Of a stretch of DNA of 64,000 nt, positions 9,362 to 18,168 are shown one piece after another. The position numbers and the translations under genes were made by a program. The first letter of the stretch is position 1; each line of letters begins with the position of its first letter. Below the pieces are notes generated by a model that was not told where the DNA came from, did no database searches, and worked only from the letters and a program-made list of their open reading frames with translations. The stretch comes from Clostridiales bacterium (lineage in GTDB: Bacteria > Bacillota > Clostridia > Christensenellales > CAG-138): assembly GCA_004557245.1 (NCBI GenBank), contig SFEL01000001.1, positions 1 through 64,000 of the forward strand, written 5' to 3'.

Positions 9362-9389
9362 TTGTTTTACGGGTCATTTGAGGTATAAT
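9362..9389 (+). promoter_or_regulatory. Promoter of the CopZ-like gene
   Basis: TTGTTT (9362-9367), a 16-nt spacer and TATAAT (9384-9389) lie about 47 nt upstream of the ATG. Confidence 0.65.
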
Positions 9390-9436
9390 CATGCCGTCAA
9401 GCAATCCAAACTCCATAGAGAAAAGGAGGAAGCAAA

Positions 9437-9646
9437 GTGAAAAAGACGATAAAGATAGAAGGCATGATGTGCGGCCACTGCTCCGGCAGGGTAAAGAAGG
9501 CGCTGGAGGCCATGGCGGGAGTTGAGACCGCGGAGGTGAGCCACGAGACGGGCATGGCAGCAGTGACCCTGAACGGCCACGTATCCGACGAGGTGCTGGC
9601 CAAGGCCGTGACCGATGCGGGCTATAAGGTAGTGGGCATAGAGTAG
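9437..9646 (+). CDS. copZ: CopZ-like heavy-metal-associated domain protein
   Basis: This 69-residue protein is a single HMA (ferredoxin-like) domain with the metal-binding G-M-M-C-G-H-C-S-G-R-V at residues 9-19, the two Cys being 12 and 15. Such proteins carry Cu(I) to P-type ATPases or repressors in the cytoplasm. The ribosome-binding site AAAGGAGGAAGC precedes the ATG. No copper ATPase or CsoR gene is adjacent, so its partner must be elsewhere. Confidence 0.9.
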   Translation: MKKTIKIEGMMCGHCSGRVKKALEAMAGVETAEVSHETGMAAVTLNGHVSDEVLAKAVTDAGYKVVGIE

Positions 9647-9688
9647 CGCCTGCACTTTTGGTGCATTAAATATGCCCCGAAGCTGTCC

Positions 9689-9718
9689 TTTACAGCGAAT
9701 ATTGGCGGGGTGTATAAT
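9689..9718 (+). promoter_or_regulatory. Promoter in front of the phage-derived block
   Basis: TTTACA (9689-9694), an 18-nt spacer and TATAAT (9713-9718) predict a transcript start near 9725. The leader runs about 160 nt to the first phage gene. Confidence 0.65.
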
Positions 9719-9746
9719 GAACACGATGGAAAAACAGGCAAGGGAC

Positions 9747-9782
9747 AAAAAGGAGAGGCTTCGGCACCTCCTTTTATTTTTT
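9747..9782 (+). terminator. First leader terminator
   Basis: AAAAGGAG...CTCCTTTT forms an imperfect hairpin (2x2 internal mismatch, TTCG at the tip), followed by ATTTTTT. It lies inside the leader of the phage block. Confidence 0.6.
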
Positions 9783-9843
9783 GCTTGCACCAGGCATCAT
9801 CGCGATGAAAAATACGGCGGCCCGCCGAAAGGGGCAGACAGAA

Positions 9844-9867
9844 GCGACGGTATACCGCCGCTTTTTT
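9844..9867 (+). terminator. Second leader terminator, directly before the first phage gene
   Basis: GCGACGG-TATA-CCGCCGC followed by six T residues. The stem ends only 16 nt before the start codon at 9884. An upstream CGGCGG at 9818-9823 could pair with CCGCCG at 9855-9860 and prevent this hairpin, a possible antiterminator. Confidence 0.55.
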
Positions 9868-9883
9868 GTTTCAGGAGGAAAAA

Positions 9884-10453
9884 ATGATATTCAGAAAGGA
9901 AAAGGAGCACGGCGTACTCACCGAGGAGGAGATTCTGGACATGGCCCGGGACATTGCGGAAAACGACCCGGCCTACATAATAGGCTCCATGCTCATCAAA
10001 AGCGTGTGCGACGATACCGGCCTCGACGAGGGGGCTGCCTTCAGCATGCTGCTGGACGGGGGCGGAATGCCCAAGGGCATAGCCGCCATCAGCGCCAGAG
10101 CTGCAAACGACCTCATGCGCCTCTACGAGGAGGGGGGCATAGAGGGCGACATTGACAGCTATCTGGAGGACGAGAGGTTCGTGAAGATGCTGCTCGAGAT
10201 GCCGGTAAAGGCGGCGCTCAGGCTTTATGCCGCCGAGTGCAACGCGGACGCCGCTGCCAGGGCGGAGCGTGAAAAGGGCGCTATGGACGTGATGGAAAAG
10301 CTGGCGGCCCGCAGGGCGCTGCCCTCGCCCATAAAGGGCAATACCCCCGCCGCCGCGGATACGGACTACGCCAACATGCCCACCAGGGAGTTCAACCTCA
10401 TAAAGGAAAGGCTGATGCGCGCCGCCAGCGAGGGCAGGCGCGTTTCGCTGTAA
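9884..10453 (+). CDS. Putative phage scaffold/head-assembly protein
   Basis: This 189-residue acidic, largely helical protein sits immediately before the major capsid gene, the usual scaffold position. No firm family match is seen. The first half is Asp/Glu/Met-rich with repeated small residues. The middle (about residues 105-155) is Ala/Glu-rich and could form a coiled coil. The start is the ATG at 9884 after CAGGAGGAAAAA; an upstream in-frame start at 9866 would lie in the terminator U-tract. The assignment rests on position. Confidence 0.5.
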   Translation: MIFRKEKEHGVLTEEEILDMARDIAENDPAYIIGSMLIKSVCDDTGLDEGAAFSMLLDGGGMPKGIAAISARAANDLMRLYEEGGIEGDIDSYLEDERFVKMLLEMPVKAALRLYAAECNADAAARAEREKGAMDVMEKLAARRALPSPIKGNTPAAADTDYANMPTREFNLIKERLMRAASEGRRVSL

Positions 10454-10479
10454 AGACATAAAAAGGAAGGAGAAAAATA

Positions 10480-11676
<1,197 letters not shown>

Positions 11677-11723
11677 ATAACATCAGGAAATAAGTACGAA
11701 GGTACTGTTTCATATCCCTTTCA

Positions 11724-11756
11724 AGGGGGCCGAGGGAAAACCTTCGGCCCTTTTTT
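11724..11756 (+). terminator. Terminator after the capsid gene
   Basis: GGCCGAGG and CCTTCGGCC pair around AAAA (with one G-U pair and a short mismatch), followed by TTTTTTATTT. It may set a high capsid-to-tail transcript ratio. Confidence 0.8.
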
Positions 11757-11798
11757 ATTTGAGCAGAGAAAAGCTGAGAGAGTCAAGGAGGAAAGACA

Positions 11799-12071
11799 AT
11801 GTATTACATAACCGATAAGGAAATAGACGCCATACAGGGCGACATGGGCGAGACGCTGAGAAAGCAGCCCCGAGTGCGCATGCGCATAGAGGGCAGCGGC
11901 TACTGGGAGGGCGGCATAAACGGCTGGTTCTTCAGGGTACGCCGGGGAGAGGAGACAGAGCTGCCCAAGTCCATTGCGGAGCTTATACAAAGAAGCGAGC
12001 AGGTGGCGGTGATGGGCGAGCGGGAGGTAAAGGCCTACAGGGGCGTTGGCAGAAGGGTGGCGCAGGTATGA
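11799..12071 (+). CDS. Small phage protein, unknown function
   Basis: This 90-residue protein has no recognisable family. It begins M-Y-Y-I-T-D-K-E-I-D-A-I, has a short beta-rich middle (residues 28-47) and a basic C-terminus. The start follows CAAGGAGG. Its stop overlaps the next start (ATGA), so the two are translationally coupled. Its position between capsid and adaptor suggests a head-completion or head-decoration part, but nothing in the sequence proves it. Confidence 0.6.
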   Translation: MYYITDKEIDAIQGDMGETLRKQPRVRMRIEGSGYWEGGINGWFFRVRRGEETELPKSIAELIQRSEQVAVMGEREVKAYRGVGRRVAQV

Positions 12072-12610
12072 CGCTGAACGATATCATCGTATCCGCACTT
12101 GCCCAGCTGGACCGCGGCCACGACGCACAGAGCCTGGACGTATGGCGGGACAAGTTCACCCGCTTTGCAAACGACGGCGTGACGGATATTTGCGCCACAT
12201 ACAAGCCACGGCGCACAGAGACTATCGACACCAGGGACGGCACGTTTACCACCGCAATGCTGTCGAGGGGCTGCCGCAAGGTGCTAAGCGTAAAGCGCGA
12301 CGGCCGGGAGGAGGACTTTTATGACGGCGACGCTTCCGAGGTGATAGTCACCTCCGGCGGTCCCGGAAAAATCGAGGTGACGTACCGCTCGGTGCCCAGG
12401 GAGATGTTTGCGAGCACGGACGAGCCCGACATACCCGCATACATGCACGGATTGCTGGTAAGCTACGTCGTGGGCCGCGAGAGGGCTGCGGGCGACGTTT
12501 CCCAGCAGCGGGGCGGCAACATCTACTTTCAGATGTACGAGGCGGGCAAGGCCGCCATACGGCCCCATCTGGGCGGAGGAACCAGCCAGCGCATAGTGAA
12601 CAGGTGGTGA
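12068..12610 (+). CDS. Putative head-tail adaptor (T7 gp11/P22 gp4-like)
   Basis: This 180-residue protein has the general pattern of podovirus adaptor proteins: an N-terminal helical segment (L-N-D-I-I-V-S-A-L-A-Q-L), a beta-rich centre with R-D-G-T-F and Y-R-S-V-P, then helices with Y-V-V-G-R-E-R. Such proteins sit as a 12-fold ring under the portal. It is placed before the nozzle-like gene, as in T7. The assignment is by pattern and order and is moderate. It starts within the ATGA overlap with the upstream gene. Confidence 0.55.
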   Translation: MTLNDIIVSALAQLDRGHDAQSLDVWRDKFTRFANDGVTDICATYKPRRTETIDTRDGTFTTAMLSRGCRKVLSVKRDGREEDFYDGDASEVIVTSGGPGKIEVTYRSVPREMFASTDEPDIPAYMHGLLVSYVVGRERAAGDVSQQRGGNIYFQMYEAGKAAIRPHLGGGTSQRIVNRW

Positions 12611-12615
12611 AGCCC

Positions 12616-14040
12616 ATGGCCCGCAAGATATACAGGATAGACGAGTTCATGGGGCTGGATCAGTCCATGGGAGAAAACGGAATGGCGGCCTCCTACAGCC
12701 CTGACGCCTGCAACATGGACACGGCAGACGGCGAGCTTACCGTAGCCAAGGGCTACACCAGGTACATAACCTCAGCCGTTCCCGGCACGGAGGCCATACG
12801 CCGCATGTTCCTTTTCCATTCCGGCAGCGGCGACCAGGTGATAGTGGTAACGGGCAGCAGCGTGTACGCCTACAGGGAAGGCGTCTGGGTGCTCATATAC
12901 ACCTTTACCGGGGGACTCACCGGCGGAAGGGTGGATTTTACCGAGGCCCGGATAGATGCCACGGACTATCTCCTTATCGCCAGCGGCGAGCAGCAGATAG
13001 TCAAGTACAACGGTACCCAATCAGAGCTTTTCGGCAGCAGCGACGGGCTTTCGGATAAGCCGGTAAGCTACCTTGCAACCTACAGGAGCAGGCTTTTCGC
13101 GGCCGGGGACAGCAGCTGTCCCAACAGGCTTTACTGGTCCAAGCTCCCGGGCGGCAGCCGCACCATAGAATCCTGGGGCGAGGAATCCGGCTCGGTCAAC
13201 GTCTCCGGAGGACATACCGAGATAGGCGCCAGCGCCGGCGACCCCATAGTAGGCCTTGCGGCGCTTTCCAACCAGCTGCTCATATTCAAAAAGCGCAGCC
13301 TTTACCGGCTCATAGGCGACAAGCCATCGAACTTTACGGTGGAACGCATAGATTCCGACGTGGAGACGGCGGCGTATACCTCCCTCGTAATGAGCGGGGA
13401 CATGCTGTACTTCATGACCAAGGGAGGCCTATGCAGGTTCAACGGCGTATCCGCGGCGCTCATGCCTGACGCCCGGCGGATAAAGAAGCTGCTTTCGGGC
13501 GCCGACGTATCCCTTTCCAAGGGGGCGGCGGCCCGCAGCAAGCTTTACTACTCGTTCGACGACGCCAAGGGCGGCGGCATCATTGAATACGACCTTGTAC
13601 GGCACACCTACATGCTGCGCCGCGGCTTTGACGTAGGCGACATAGCCTCGTGGGACGGAAGGCTGTACATAGTCAATTCGGGCCGCTACGTGTGCCTCTT
13701 CGACGACGGCAAAAGCTACGACGGCAAGAACATCGAGGCCTGGTGGCGCACCCCTGAGACGGATCTTTTCGACAAGAGCGGCGTAAAGGCCATGCGGTCC
13801 CTCTGCTTCAGGGGCCACGCCCAGGGCGCCGCCACCGCCATGAACGCGGAGGTAAGCGTAGGCAGCGCCAGGACGGCCACAAGGGTACTGCTGCCTACGG
13901 AGGAGAGCGAGGTAGTGGAGGTGCCGCTTAAAAACGAGGGCAGGACATTTTCGCTCAGGATCGCCAACGAGGCGGGAGGCCGCTTCACTCTGCGGGGCGG
14001 CATAGAGCTTTCATTTGAAACCTGGAGGAGGGTGGAATAA
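12616..14040 (+). CDS. Putative phage tail nozzle/stabilisation protein (P22 gp10/T7 gp12-like)
   Basis: This 474-residue protein is almost entirely beta-rich. Propeller-like repeats contain short aromatic strands such as Y-R-S-R-L-F-A-A-G, L-Y-W-S-K, L-I-F-K-K-R-S-L-Y and W-D-G-R-L-Y-I-V-N. This resembles podovirus nozzle proteins that extend the tail below the adaptor. The start is set at ATG 12616 because AGGTGGTG precedes it; an in-frame GTG lies at 12604. It abuts the next gene with no gap. Confidence 0.6.
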   Translation: MARKIYRIDEFMGLDQSMGENGMAASYSPDACNMDTADGELTVAKGYTRYITSAVPGTEAIRRMFLFHSGSGDQVIVVTGSSVYAYREGVWVLIYTFTGGLTGGRVDFTEARIDATDYLLIASGEQQIVKYNGTQSELFGSSDGLSDKPVSYLATYRSRLFAAGDSSCPNRLYWSKLPGGSRTIESWGEESGSVNVSGGHTEIGASAGDPIVGLAALSNQLLIFKKRSLYRLIGDKPSNFTVERIDSDVETAAYTSLVMSGDMLYFMTKGGLCRFNGVSAALMPDARRIKKLLSGADVSLSKGAAARSKLYYSFDDAKGGGIIEYDLVRHTYMLRRGFDVGDIASWDGRLYIVNSGRYVCLFDDGKSYDGKNIEAWWRTPETDLFDKSGVKAMRSLCFRGHAQGAATAMNAEVSVGSARTATRVLLPTEESEVVEVPLKNEGRTFSLRIANEAGGRFTLRGGIELSFETWRRVE

Positions 14041-14208
14041 ATGGCTCTTGATATGCGGGCGCTTTACTATGTGACGCTGCCGGATATAAAAGACGCGGAG
14101 CTTTACAGCGAGACGGTAAAGGCCAACGAAAACAACCTTAATCAGAACTTTACGGCCATTGCCCAGAAGATAGAGGAGCTGGAAACGCGGCTTTCCGCCC
14201 TCGAATAG
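14041..14208 (+). CDS. Small phage coiled-coil protein, unknown function
   Basis: This 55-residue reading frame starts at the base after the upstream stop (AATAAATGG), with GGAGGAGGG as ribosome-binding site inside the upstream gene. The protein runs from M-A-L-D-M-R-A-L-Y-Y to L-E-T-R-L-S-A-L-E. The last 30 residues show heptad spacing (N-N-L-N-Q-N-F, I-A-Q-K-I-E-E-L) typical of a coiled coil. It may be a structural linker or trimerisation peptide. Confidence 0.65.
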   Translation: MALDMRALYYVTLPDIKDAELYSETVKANENNLNQNFTAIAQKIEELETRLSALE

Positions 14209-14238
14209 GCAAGGCAGGACAAAAAGGAGGAAAACACC

Positions 14239-15135
14239 ATGGCAAGATATTATATGGACGGCTACACCCCTCCAGAGGGGGTGAACTCCGCATCAAAGGT
14301 AAAGGAATACCAGCGGCAGCTTGGCGTAAAGGCGGACGGCATATGGGGCCCGGACACCGACGCGGCATACAGGGCCAGCCTTAACCGCAGCGCCCAGCGG
14401 CAGGCCCAGAGCAGAAGCGGCTTTGACTGGGGGGATTCCGGCAGGAACGAGGCATTTGACGGCTACTACAACGCCATAAGGAACAGCCTGTCCGTCCCGA
14501 CCGTGACGGTAAGGGCGCCCAGCGCCGGCGAGGTGAAGGACATGTGGAGCGGGGTGCTTCGCCCCAGCGCCGACGCCGCCATAGAGCGGCGCAACAGGGC
14601 GGCCGAGCGCGAGATGGCCGAGACAGACGCGGACGCCGTTTCCCGTGGCATGGGCCAGAGCAGCTATGTAACATCGGTAAAGGCCCGGCAGATGGAGGAG
14701 GCCCAGGACGACATAAGCGACATTGAGGCGCAGTACGGCGCGGCGCTGGCAGAGAAGATATACGATACGCTGTACAAGTACGATCAGATGAGCTTAAACG
14801 CGCAGCAGTACAACGCGGAGGCACGCGCGGCGGCGCAGAAGACAGCGCTCAGCATGGCGTCGGACTGGTACAATCAGTACCTCAGCCAGCAGAACGCCGC
14901 CATCGCCGCCGCGGCAAAGGGAAGCTCCGGGAAGTCGTCAAAGGGCGGCTCCGGCTCGAAAAAGAGCAGCCTTTCCAGAGAGGACTACACCGAATACGTA
15001 CGCAACCTCACCGCCGAGCAGCGCAGGCAGCTCTTCAGCAGCGAAAACAGCTATTGGAGCAGCAGGCGCGAGGAGATATACTCCGCCCTGGGCAAAACCC
15101 TTTACGATAGCCTTAAGAAGAAATACAGCGGTTAA
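14239..15135 (+). CDS. Phage structural protein with N-terminal peptidoglycan-binding-like repeat
   Basis: This is a 298-residue protein. Residues about 10-40 (V-K-E-Y-Q-R-Q-L-G-V-K-A-D-G-I-W-G-P-D-T) match the PG_binding_1 pattern, which binds peptidoglycan stems. The remainder is helical and Ala/Gln-rich with a Ser/Gly/Lys-rich linker (about 232-252) and a final helical part. It could be an internal virion or tail protein that engages the wall on entry. The start follows AAAAAGGAGG. Confidence 0.6.
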   Translation: MARYYMDGYTPPEGVNSASKVKEYQRQLGVKADGIWGPDTDAAYRASLNRSAQRQAQSRSGFDWGDSGRNEAFDGYYNAIRNSLSVPTVTVRAPSAGEVKDMWSGVLRPSADAAIERRNRAAEREMAETDADAVSRGMGQSSYVTSVKARQMEEAQDDISDIEAQYGAALAEKIYDTLYKYDQMSLNAQQYNAEARAAAQKTALSMASDWYNQYLSQQNAAIAAAAKGSSGKSSKGGSGSKKSSLSREDYTEYVRNLTAEQRRQLFSSENSYWSSRREEIYSALGKTLYDSLKKKYSG

Positions 15136-15145
15136 GGGGGTGCCT

Positions 15146-15853
15146 ATGGCTGCGGTAAAAAAGACCTTCGATATTGCGCTGGACATAGCGGACGCTGGGG
15201 CGAACCGGGAATTCACGGTGGTGGACGGGGACAACGGCAACGTGCTTGCCATACTCCTCACAGACGGGGGCTACCCGGTAGACCTTACCGGGTGCCGGAT
15301 CATAGCGGTGTTCTCAAAGAGCGACGGCACCGCCTGTCAGGACAGCTACGATGCTGACGGCGGCATAACCCTTTGCGGCACGCTGAACAACCAGGTGGAT
15401 ATAGAGCTTTTTGCGGGTTCCGTGGCCCCCGGAACGGTGGAGTGCGAGCTCCAGATATACTCGGATCCCAGCCTTTCCACCCTCGTCACCACGGCAAAGT
15501 TCAACTTTGCCTGCCGCAAGGCTATTTTTTCCGGCGAAACGCTGACCTCCGCGCCGCAGTACCCACAGCTTACTTCCCTTATGGAGAGGGTGGAGGTGCT
15601 GAACGCGGAGACTGCCGCTGCGGCGGGGGCGGCAAACTCAGCCGCAGCGGACTGCAGGGCAGCAATGGAGGGAAACGTCACCACATGGAAAATCTCAGAT
15701 ACTCTTAAACCAAAAAGGAGGGATTGCCTATGGCAGTATACCTTGGAAATGAGCTGGTGCTGGCCAACGGCGTGGGCGGCACAAGCCTTGCGAACGGCCA
15801 CGCCTCCACCCACGCAAAGGGCGGCAGCGATGAGCTGGCCCCAGCGGACATAG
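15146..15853 (+). CDS. BppU-like phage baseplate upper protein with abnormal C-terminus
   Basis: This is a 235-residue frame. Residues about 1-185 look like a BppU N-terminal domain: a beta sandwich with G-Y-P-V-D-L-T-G-C-R-I-I-A-V-F and A-P-G-T-V-E-C-E-L-Q-I-Y. The last ~47 codons (from about 15712) overlap the next gene by 124 nt in another frame and are Trp/Pro/Thr-rich, unlike a real domain. One extra A in the AAAA at about 15688-15691 would give T-T-W-K-N-L-R-Y-S and a stop at 15706-15708, just before the next ribosome-binding site. A natural or assembly indel, or -1 frameshifting, is therefore likely. The start is ATG 15146 after AAGGGGG. Confidence 0.6.
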   Translation: MAAVKKTFDIALDIADAGANREFTVVDGDNGNVLAILLTDGGYPVDLTGCRIIAVFSKSDGTACQDSYDADGGITLCGTLNNQVDIELFAGSVAPGTVECELQIYSDPSLSTLVTTAKFNFACRKAIFSGETLTSAPQYPQLTSLMERVEVLNAETAAAAGAANSAAADCRAAMEGNVTTWKISDTLKPKRRDCLWQYTLEMSWCWPTAWAAQALRTATPPPTQRAAAMSWPQRT

Positions 15854-16146
15854 GGGCGGCGGAGGAGGTCCATACACACACGGAATACGCATTAAAGCCG
15901 GTAAGCATGGTAGTTGAGCTGCCGCTGGACGGCTGGGTGGTGGGCACATACAGCTGCACACAGGCCATAAGCGTGGACGGAATGAGAAGCGGCAAGTACG
16001 CCATAGTAGGCCCCGTACCAAAGGATTGGGACGAATACGTGGGGGCTAACGTACACTGCGCCGTACAGGGATACAATTCGCTCACCTTCTTAGCCGACAA
16101 AAAGCCGGCCACGGACCTCCAGGTAAACGTGCTGATATGGGGGTAG
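15730..16146 (+). CDS. Putative phage fibre/baseplate protein
   Basis: This 138-residue protein begins M-A-V-Y-L-G-N-E-L-V. It contains a short fibre-type segment, A-S-T-H-A-K-G-G-S-D-E-L-A-P-A-D-I-G-A, a motif common in tail-fibre and receptor-binding proteins of Firmicute phages. A beta-rich C-terminal domain (about 60-138) follows. The start is set at ATG 15730 after AAAAAGGAGGG; a TTG six bases upstream is less well spaced. A role in surface recognition is inferred. Confidence 0.6.
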   Translation: MAVYLGNELVLANGVGGTSLANGHASTHAKGGSDELAPADIGAAEEVHTHTEYALKPVSMVVELPLDGWVVGTYSCTQAISVDGMRSGKYAIVGPVPKDWDEYVGANVHCAVQGYNSLTFLADKKPATDLQVNVLIWG

Positions 16147-16152
16147 GATAGT

Positions 16153-16488
16153 ATGCTTTTCAATCTCGTATGCGGCGTGAACTACAGTATGGGAATAGCC
16201 TCCGGCAGCTTTGACGGCATAGACAGCTCGAGGGTGCTGACCGTGAACAAGACAATAGACCCGCTGGCGCTCGTCATAAAGACCACGGTGGGCTCCTCCA
16301 GCGAGCTTATAGTGTACTACAGGGAAAAGCCCACGGACAGCTTTTCCACAGTAGTGGGCGGGAGCGTGCCAGTATCCTGCAGGCTGCTGGGCGAATACGG
16401 CACAAAGCTGCTGCTGACTGTGCATAACGCCAGCGCGGCAAACTGTGCCGGCGTTGAATACTATATATTGGGGGTGACAAAGCAATGA
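16153..16488 (+). CDS. Small beta-rich phage protein, unknown function
   Basis: This 111-residue protein has no known family by eye. It is rich in Val, Ser and Thr with alternating hydrophobic residues (for example L-V-I-K-T-T-V and E-L-I-V-Y-Y-R-E-K), suggesting a beta sandwich such as those found in virion decorations or tail tips. The ribosome-binding site is GGGGGTAGGAT. Its stop overlaps the next start (ATGA). Confidence 0.55.
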   Translation: MLFNLVCGVNYSMGIASGSFDGIDSSRVLTVNKTIDPLALVIKTTVGSSSELIVYYREKPTDSFSTVVGGSVPVSCRLLGEYGTKLLLTVHNASAANCAGVEYYILGVTKQ

Positions 16489-16724
16489 CAGCCACGGAAA
16501 AGGATCTCAGCCTTATGAAGGTACACGTATTCAAGACCGTGGACGAGTATGAGGCGGCAAGGAGCGGCGGCCTGATAGGCGGGGACGACCTCGTCATCAC
16601 GCCGGATACCGGCGCCATAGACGGCGAGATGTCGGATACCTCCACAAACACAGTGCAGAACAGGGTCATAAAGGCCTATGTGGATTCCGCCATAGCCGCC
16701 GCAATAGCTTCCCTTAATGAATAA
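16485..16724 (+). CDS. Small phage tail-associated protein, unknown function
   Basis: This 79-residue protein carries S-D-T-S-T-N-T-V-Q-N-R-V-I-K-A-Y-V-D near residues 48-65. That motif recurs just before the chaperone or tip domains of phage tail fibres in gut Firmicutes, where it marks a trimerising stem. It is coupled to the upstream gene by ATGA. It probably forms part of the fibre or baseplate set. Confidence 0.6.
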   Translation: MTATEKDLSLMKVHVFKTVDEYEAARSGGLIGGDDLVITPDTGAIDGEMSDTSTNTVQNRVIKAYVDSAIAAAIASLNE

Positions 16725-16738
16725 AGGAGAGAGCATAT

Positions 16739-17323
16739 ATGACAGAGCTGTTCATAAAATACCTTAAAGGCCATGTGGGCGACATATACGTATGGGGCGC
16801 CCAGGGCGAAACAAATATAACCGAGAAATGGATACGCAGGCGGGAGACCAGCGAGAAAAACGCCAAACGCGCCATAGCCCTATGGGAAAAGCGTAAGGCG
16901 GAGGGCAGGAGCCCGATAGCCGCCTTCGATTGCAGCGGGCTGATAGTGAAATTCCTGCTGGACAATAAGCTTATAAAGCGCGACATGTCCTCCCGGGGGC
17001 TGTACTCCGCCTGCGAAGAGCTAAACGACAGGAGCCGGCTGGCGCCGGGCGACCTGCTTTTCCGCCATAACGGCAAGCGCATACATCACGTTGGCGCATA
17101 TATCGGCTGCGGCCTCGTAATAGAGGCAATGGGCCGGGACGACGGGGTGGTGCTCAACTGCCTGGATTCAAACGGCGCGGGCTACTGGAACAGATACGGC
17201 AGGCTGCCCGCACTGAAGGACAGCGGGGAAACCGCAGAGGTACCCGAATGCTGCAAGGGGGAGGACTGTCCCTGCTGGCAGCTGATACAGAAATTACAGA
17301 AAGGAGAAAACAATGAACAATAA
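16739..17323 (+). CDS. NlpC/P60-family phage endolysin
   Basis: This 194-residue protein has a cysteine peptidase core. F-D-C-S-G-L-I-V-K near residues 62-70 carries the catalytic Cys, G-D-L-L-F-R-H-N-G near 104-112 is the typical central strand, and H-H-V-G-A-Y-I-G near 116-123 carries the catalytic His. NlpC/P60 lysins cut stem-peptide bonds in peptidoglycan. The C-terminus has a small Cys cluster (E-C-C-K-G-E-D-C-P-C-W). It overlaps the holin gene by 11 nt, a standard lysis cassette layout. Confidence 0.82.
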   Translation: MTELFIKYLKGHVGDIYVWGAQGETNITEKWIRRRETSEKNAKRAIALWEKRKAEGRSPIAAFDCSGLIVKFLLDNKLIKRDMSSRGLYSACEELNDRSRLAPGDLLFRHNGKRIHHVGAYIGCGLVIEAMGRDDGVVLNCLDSNGAGYWNRYGRLPALKDSGETAEVPECCKGEDCPCWQLIQKLQKGENNEQ

Positions 17324-17726
17324 TCTGATAACAGGGGTGCTGGCAGGAGTGAGCGGTGTGCTCAGCTACATTTTCGGCCCCTGGGACGCCATGATAATGG
17401 TGCTCATAGCAGTAGTGGCCCTGGATTACATCACGGGCGTGGCTTATGCTGCGGTATCAAAGACGCTGAGCAGCGTTATAGGCTTTAAGGGATTGCTGAA
17501 GAAGGTATTCATATTCGTACTGGTGGCGCTTTCCACAATGCTTGACAAGCTGGTGCCCGCCACAAACGGTGCGGTGAGGAGCGCCGTATGTATGTTCTAC
17601 ATCGCCAACGAGGGGCTTTCCATACTGGAAAACGCGGGCCGTATCGGCCTGCCCATGCCGGAGTCGCTGAAGGGTGCGCTCGTGAAGCTCAAGGACGGGA
17701 AGAACGATACGGCCGAGGGCAAATAA
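17313..17726 (+). CDS. Phage holin, toxin-secretion/lysis family
   Basis: This 137-residue protein has hydrophobic segments at about residues 5-20, 22-45 and 55-75, with the family signature A-L-D-Y-I-T-G-V in the second. The C-terminal tail is charged. Holins of this family form pores that release or time the endolysin. It overlaps the NlpC/P60 gene and is followed by a strong terminator, so it closes the phage operon. Confidence 0.85.
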   Translation: MNNNLITGVLAGVSGVLSYIFGPWDAMIMVLIAVVALDYITGVAYAAVSKTLSSVIGFKGLLKKVFIFVLVALSTMLDKLVPATNGAVRSAVCMFYIANEGLSILENAGRIGLPMPESLKGALVKLKDGKNDTAEGK

Positions 17727-17730
17727 TTAT

Positions 17731-17758
17731 GGGGGGCGGAAGCCCCCCTTATTTTTTT
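17731..17758 (+). terminator. Terminator of the phage block
   Basis: GGGGGGC-GGAA-GCCCCCC followed by TTATTTTTTT, five nt after the holin stop. The U-tract overlaps the end of the opposite-strand gene. Confidence 0.88.
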
Positions 17759-18051
17759 GTACGGAACTGTGGGTCATACTTGTCGGTAAGTTGTATCTGC
17801 GCTCTTATCCGCGGTACAGTAAGAACTGTATACGGGTCATAGGTGCGGTTGAATTTCATTTCGGCTATCATCTGGTCGAGCTTATACAAGGCCATATCAA
17901 ATAAAACATTATTCCTGCGGATAGATGAGATATAGTCGTATTCCTCCTTGATATAGCGCATCGCACGGTTTCTGCGTTCAAAATCATATTTGTAAAAGAG
18001 ACGTTTAGGCAGGGTACTTACGCTTCGTATCCGGCGTTTTGTACGGCACAT
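17749..18051 (-). CDS. Small basic protein divergent from the XRE regulator, unknown function
   Basis: This 100-residue protein begins M-C-R-T-K-R-R-I-R. It is strongly basic in the first 40 residues and predicted helical (E-R-R-N-R-A-M-R-Y-I-K-E-E-Y-D-Y). No family is recognised. The start is set at 18051 because GAGGTGAT sits 7 nt upstream. It is more AT-rich than the phage genes. Its divergent position to an XRE repressor-like gene suggests the two form a regulated pair. Confidence 0.6.
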   Translation of the reverse strand: MCRTKRRIRSVSTLPKRLFYKYDFERRNRAMRYIKEEYDYISSIRRNNVLFDMALYKLDQMIAEMKFNRTYDPYTVLTVPRIRAQIQLTDKYDPQFRTKK

Positions 18052-18116
18052 ATCATCACCTCGATTACAGAATATATAAAAAATAGCCAAAAGTCAACTG
18101 ATAATAAGAAAATCTT

Positions 18117-18146
18117 ACCAATAGCAAAAATACGATTGGGTATACT
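18117..18146. promoter_or_regulatory. Candidate operator and XRE promoter -10
   Basis: TACCAAT (18117-18123) and ATTGGGTA (18135-18142) form an imperfect inverted repeat that overlaps a TATACT -10 (18141-18146) for the XRE gene. It lies between the two divergent genes and would suit autoregulation. Confidence 0.4.
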
Positions 18147-18168
18147 AAGTGTTGAAAGAGGTATGATA

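Noticed and set aside
9672..9887. Small coding frames in the leader of the phage block
   Set aside because: They cross two terminator hairpins and lack ribosome-binding sites; the region is better read as a leader.
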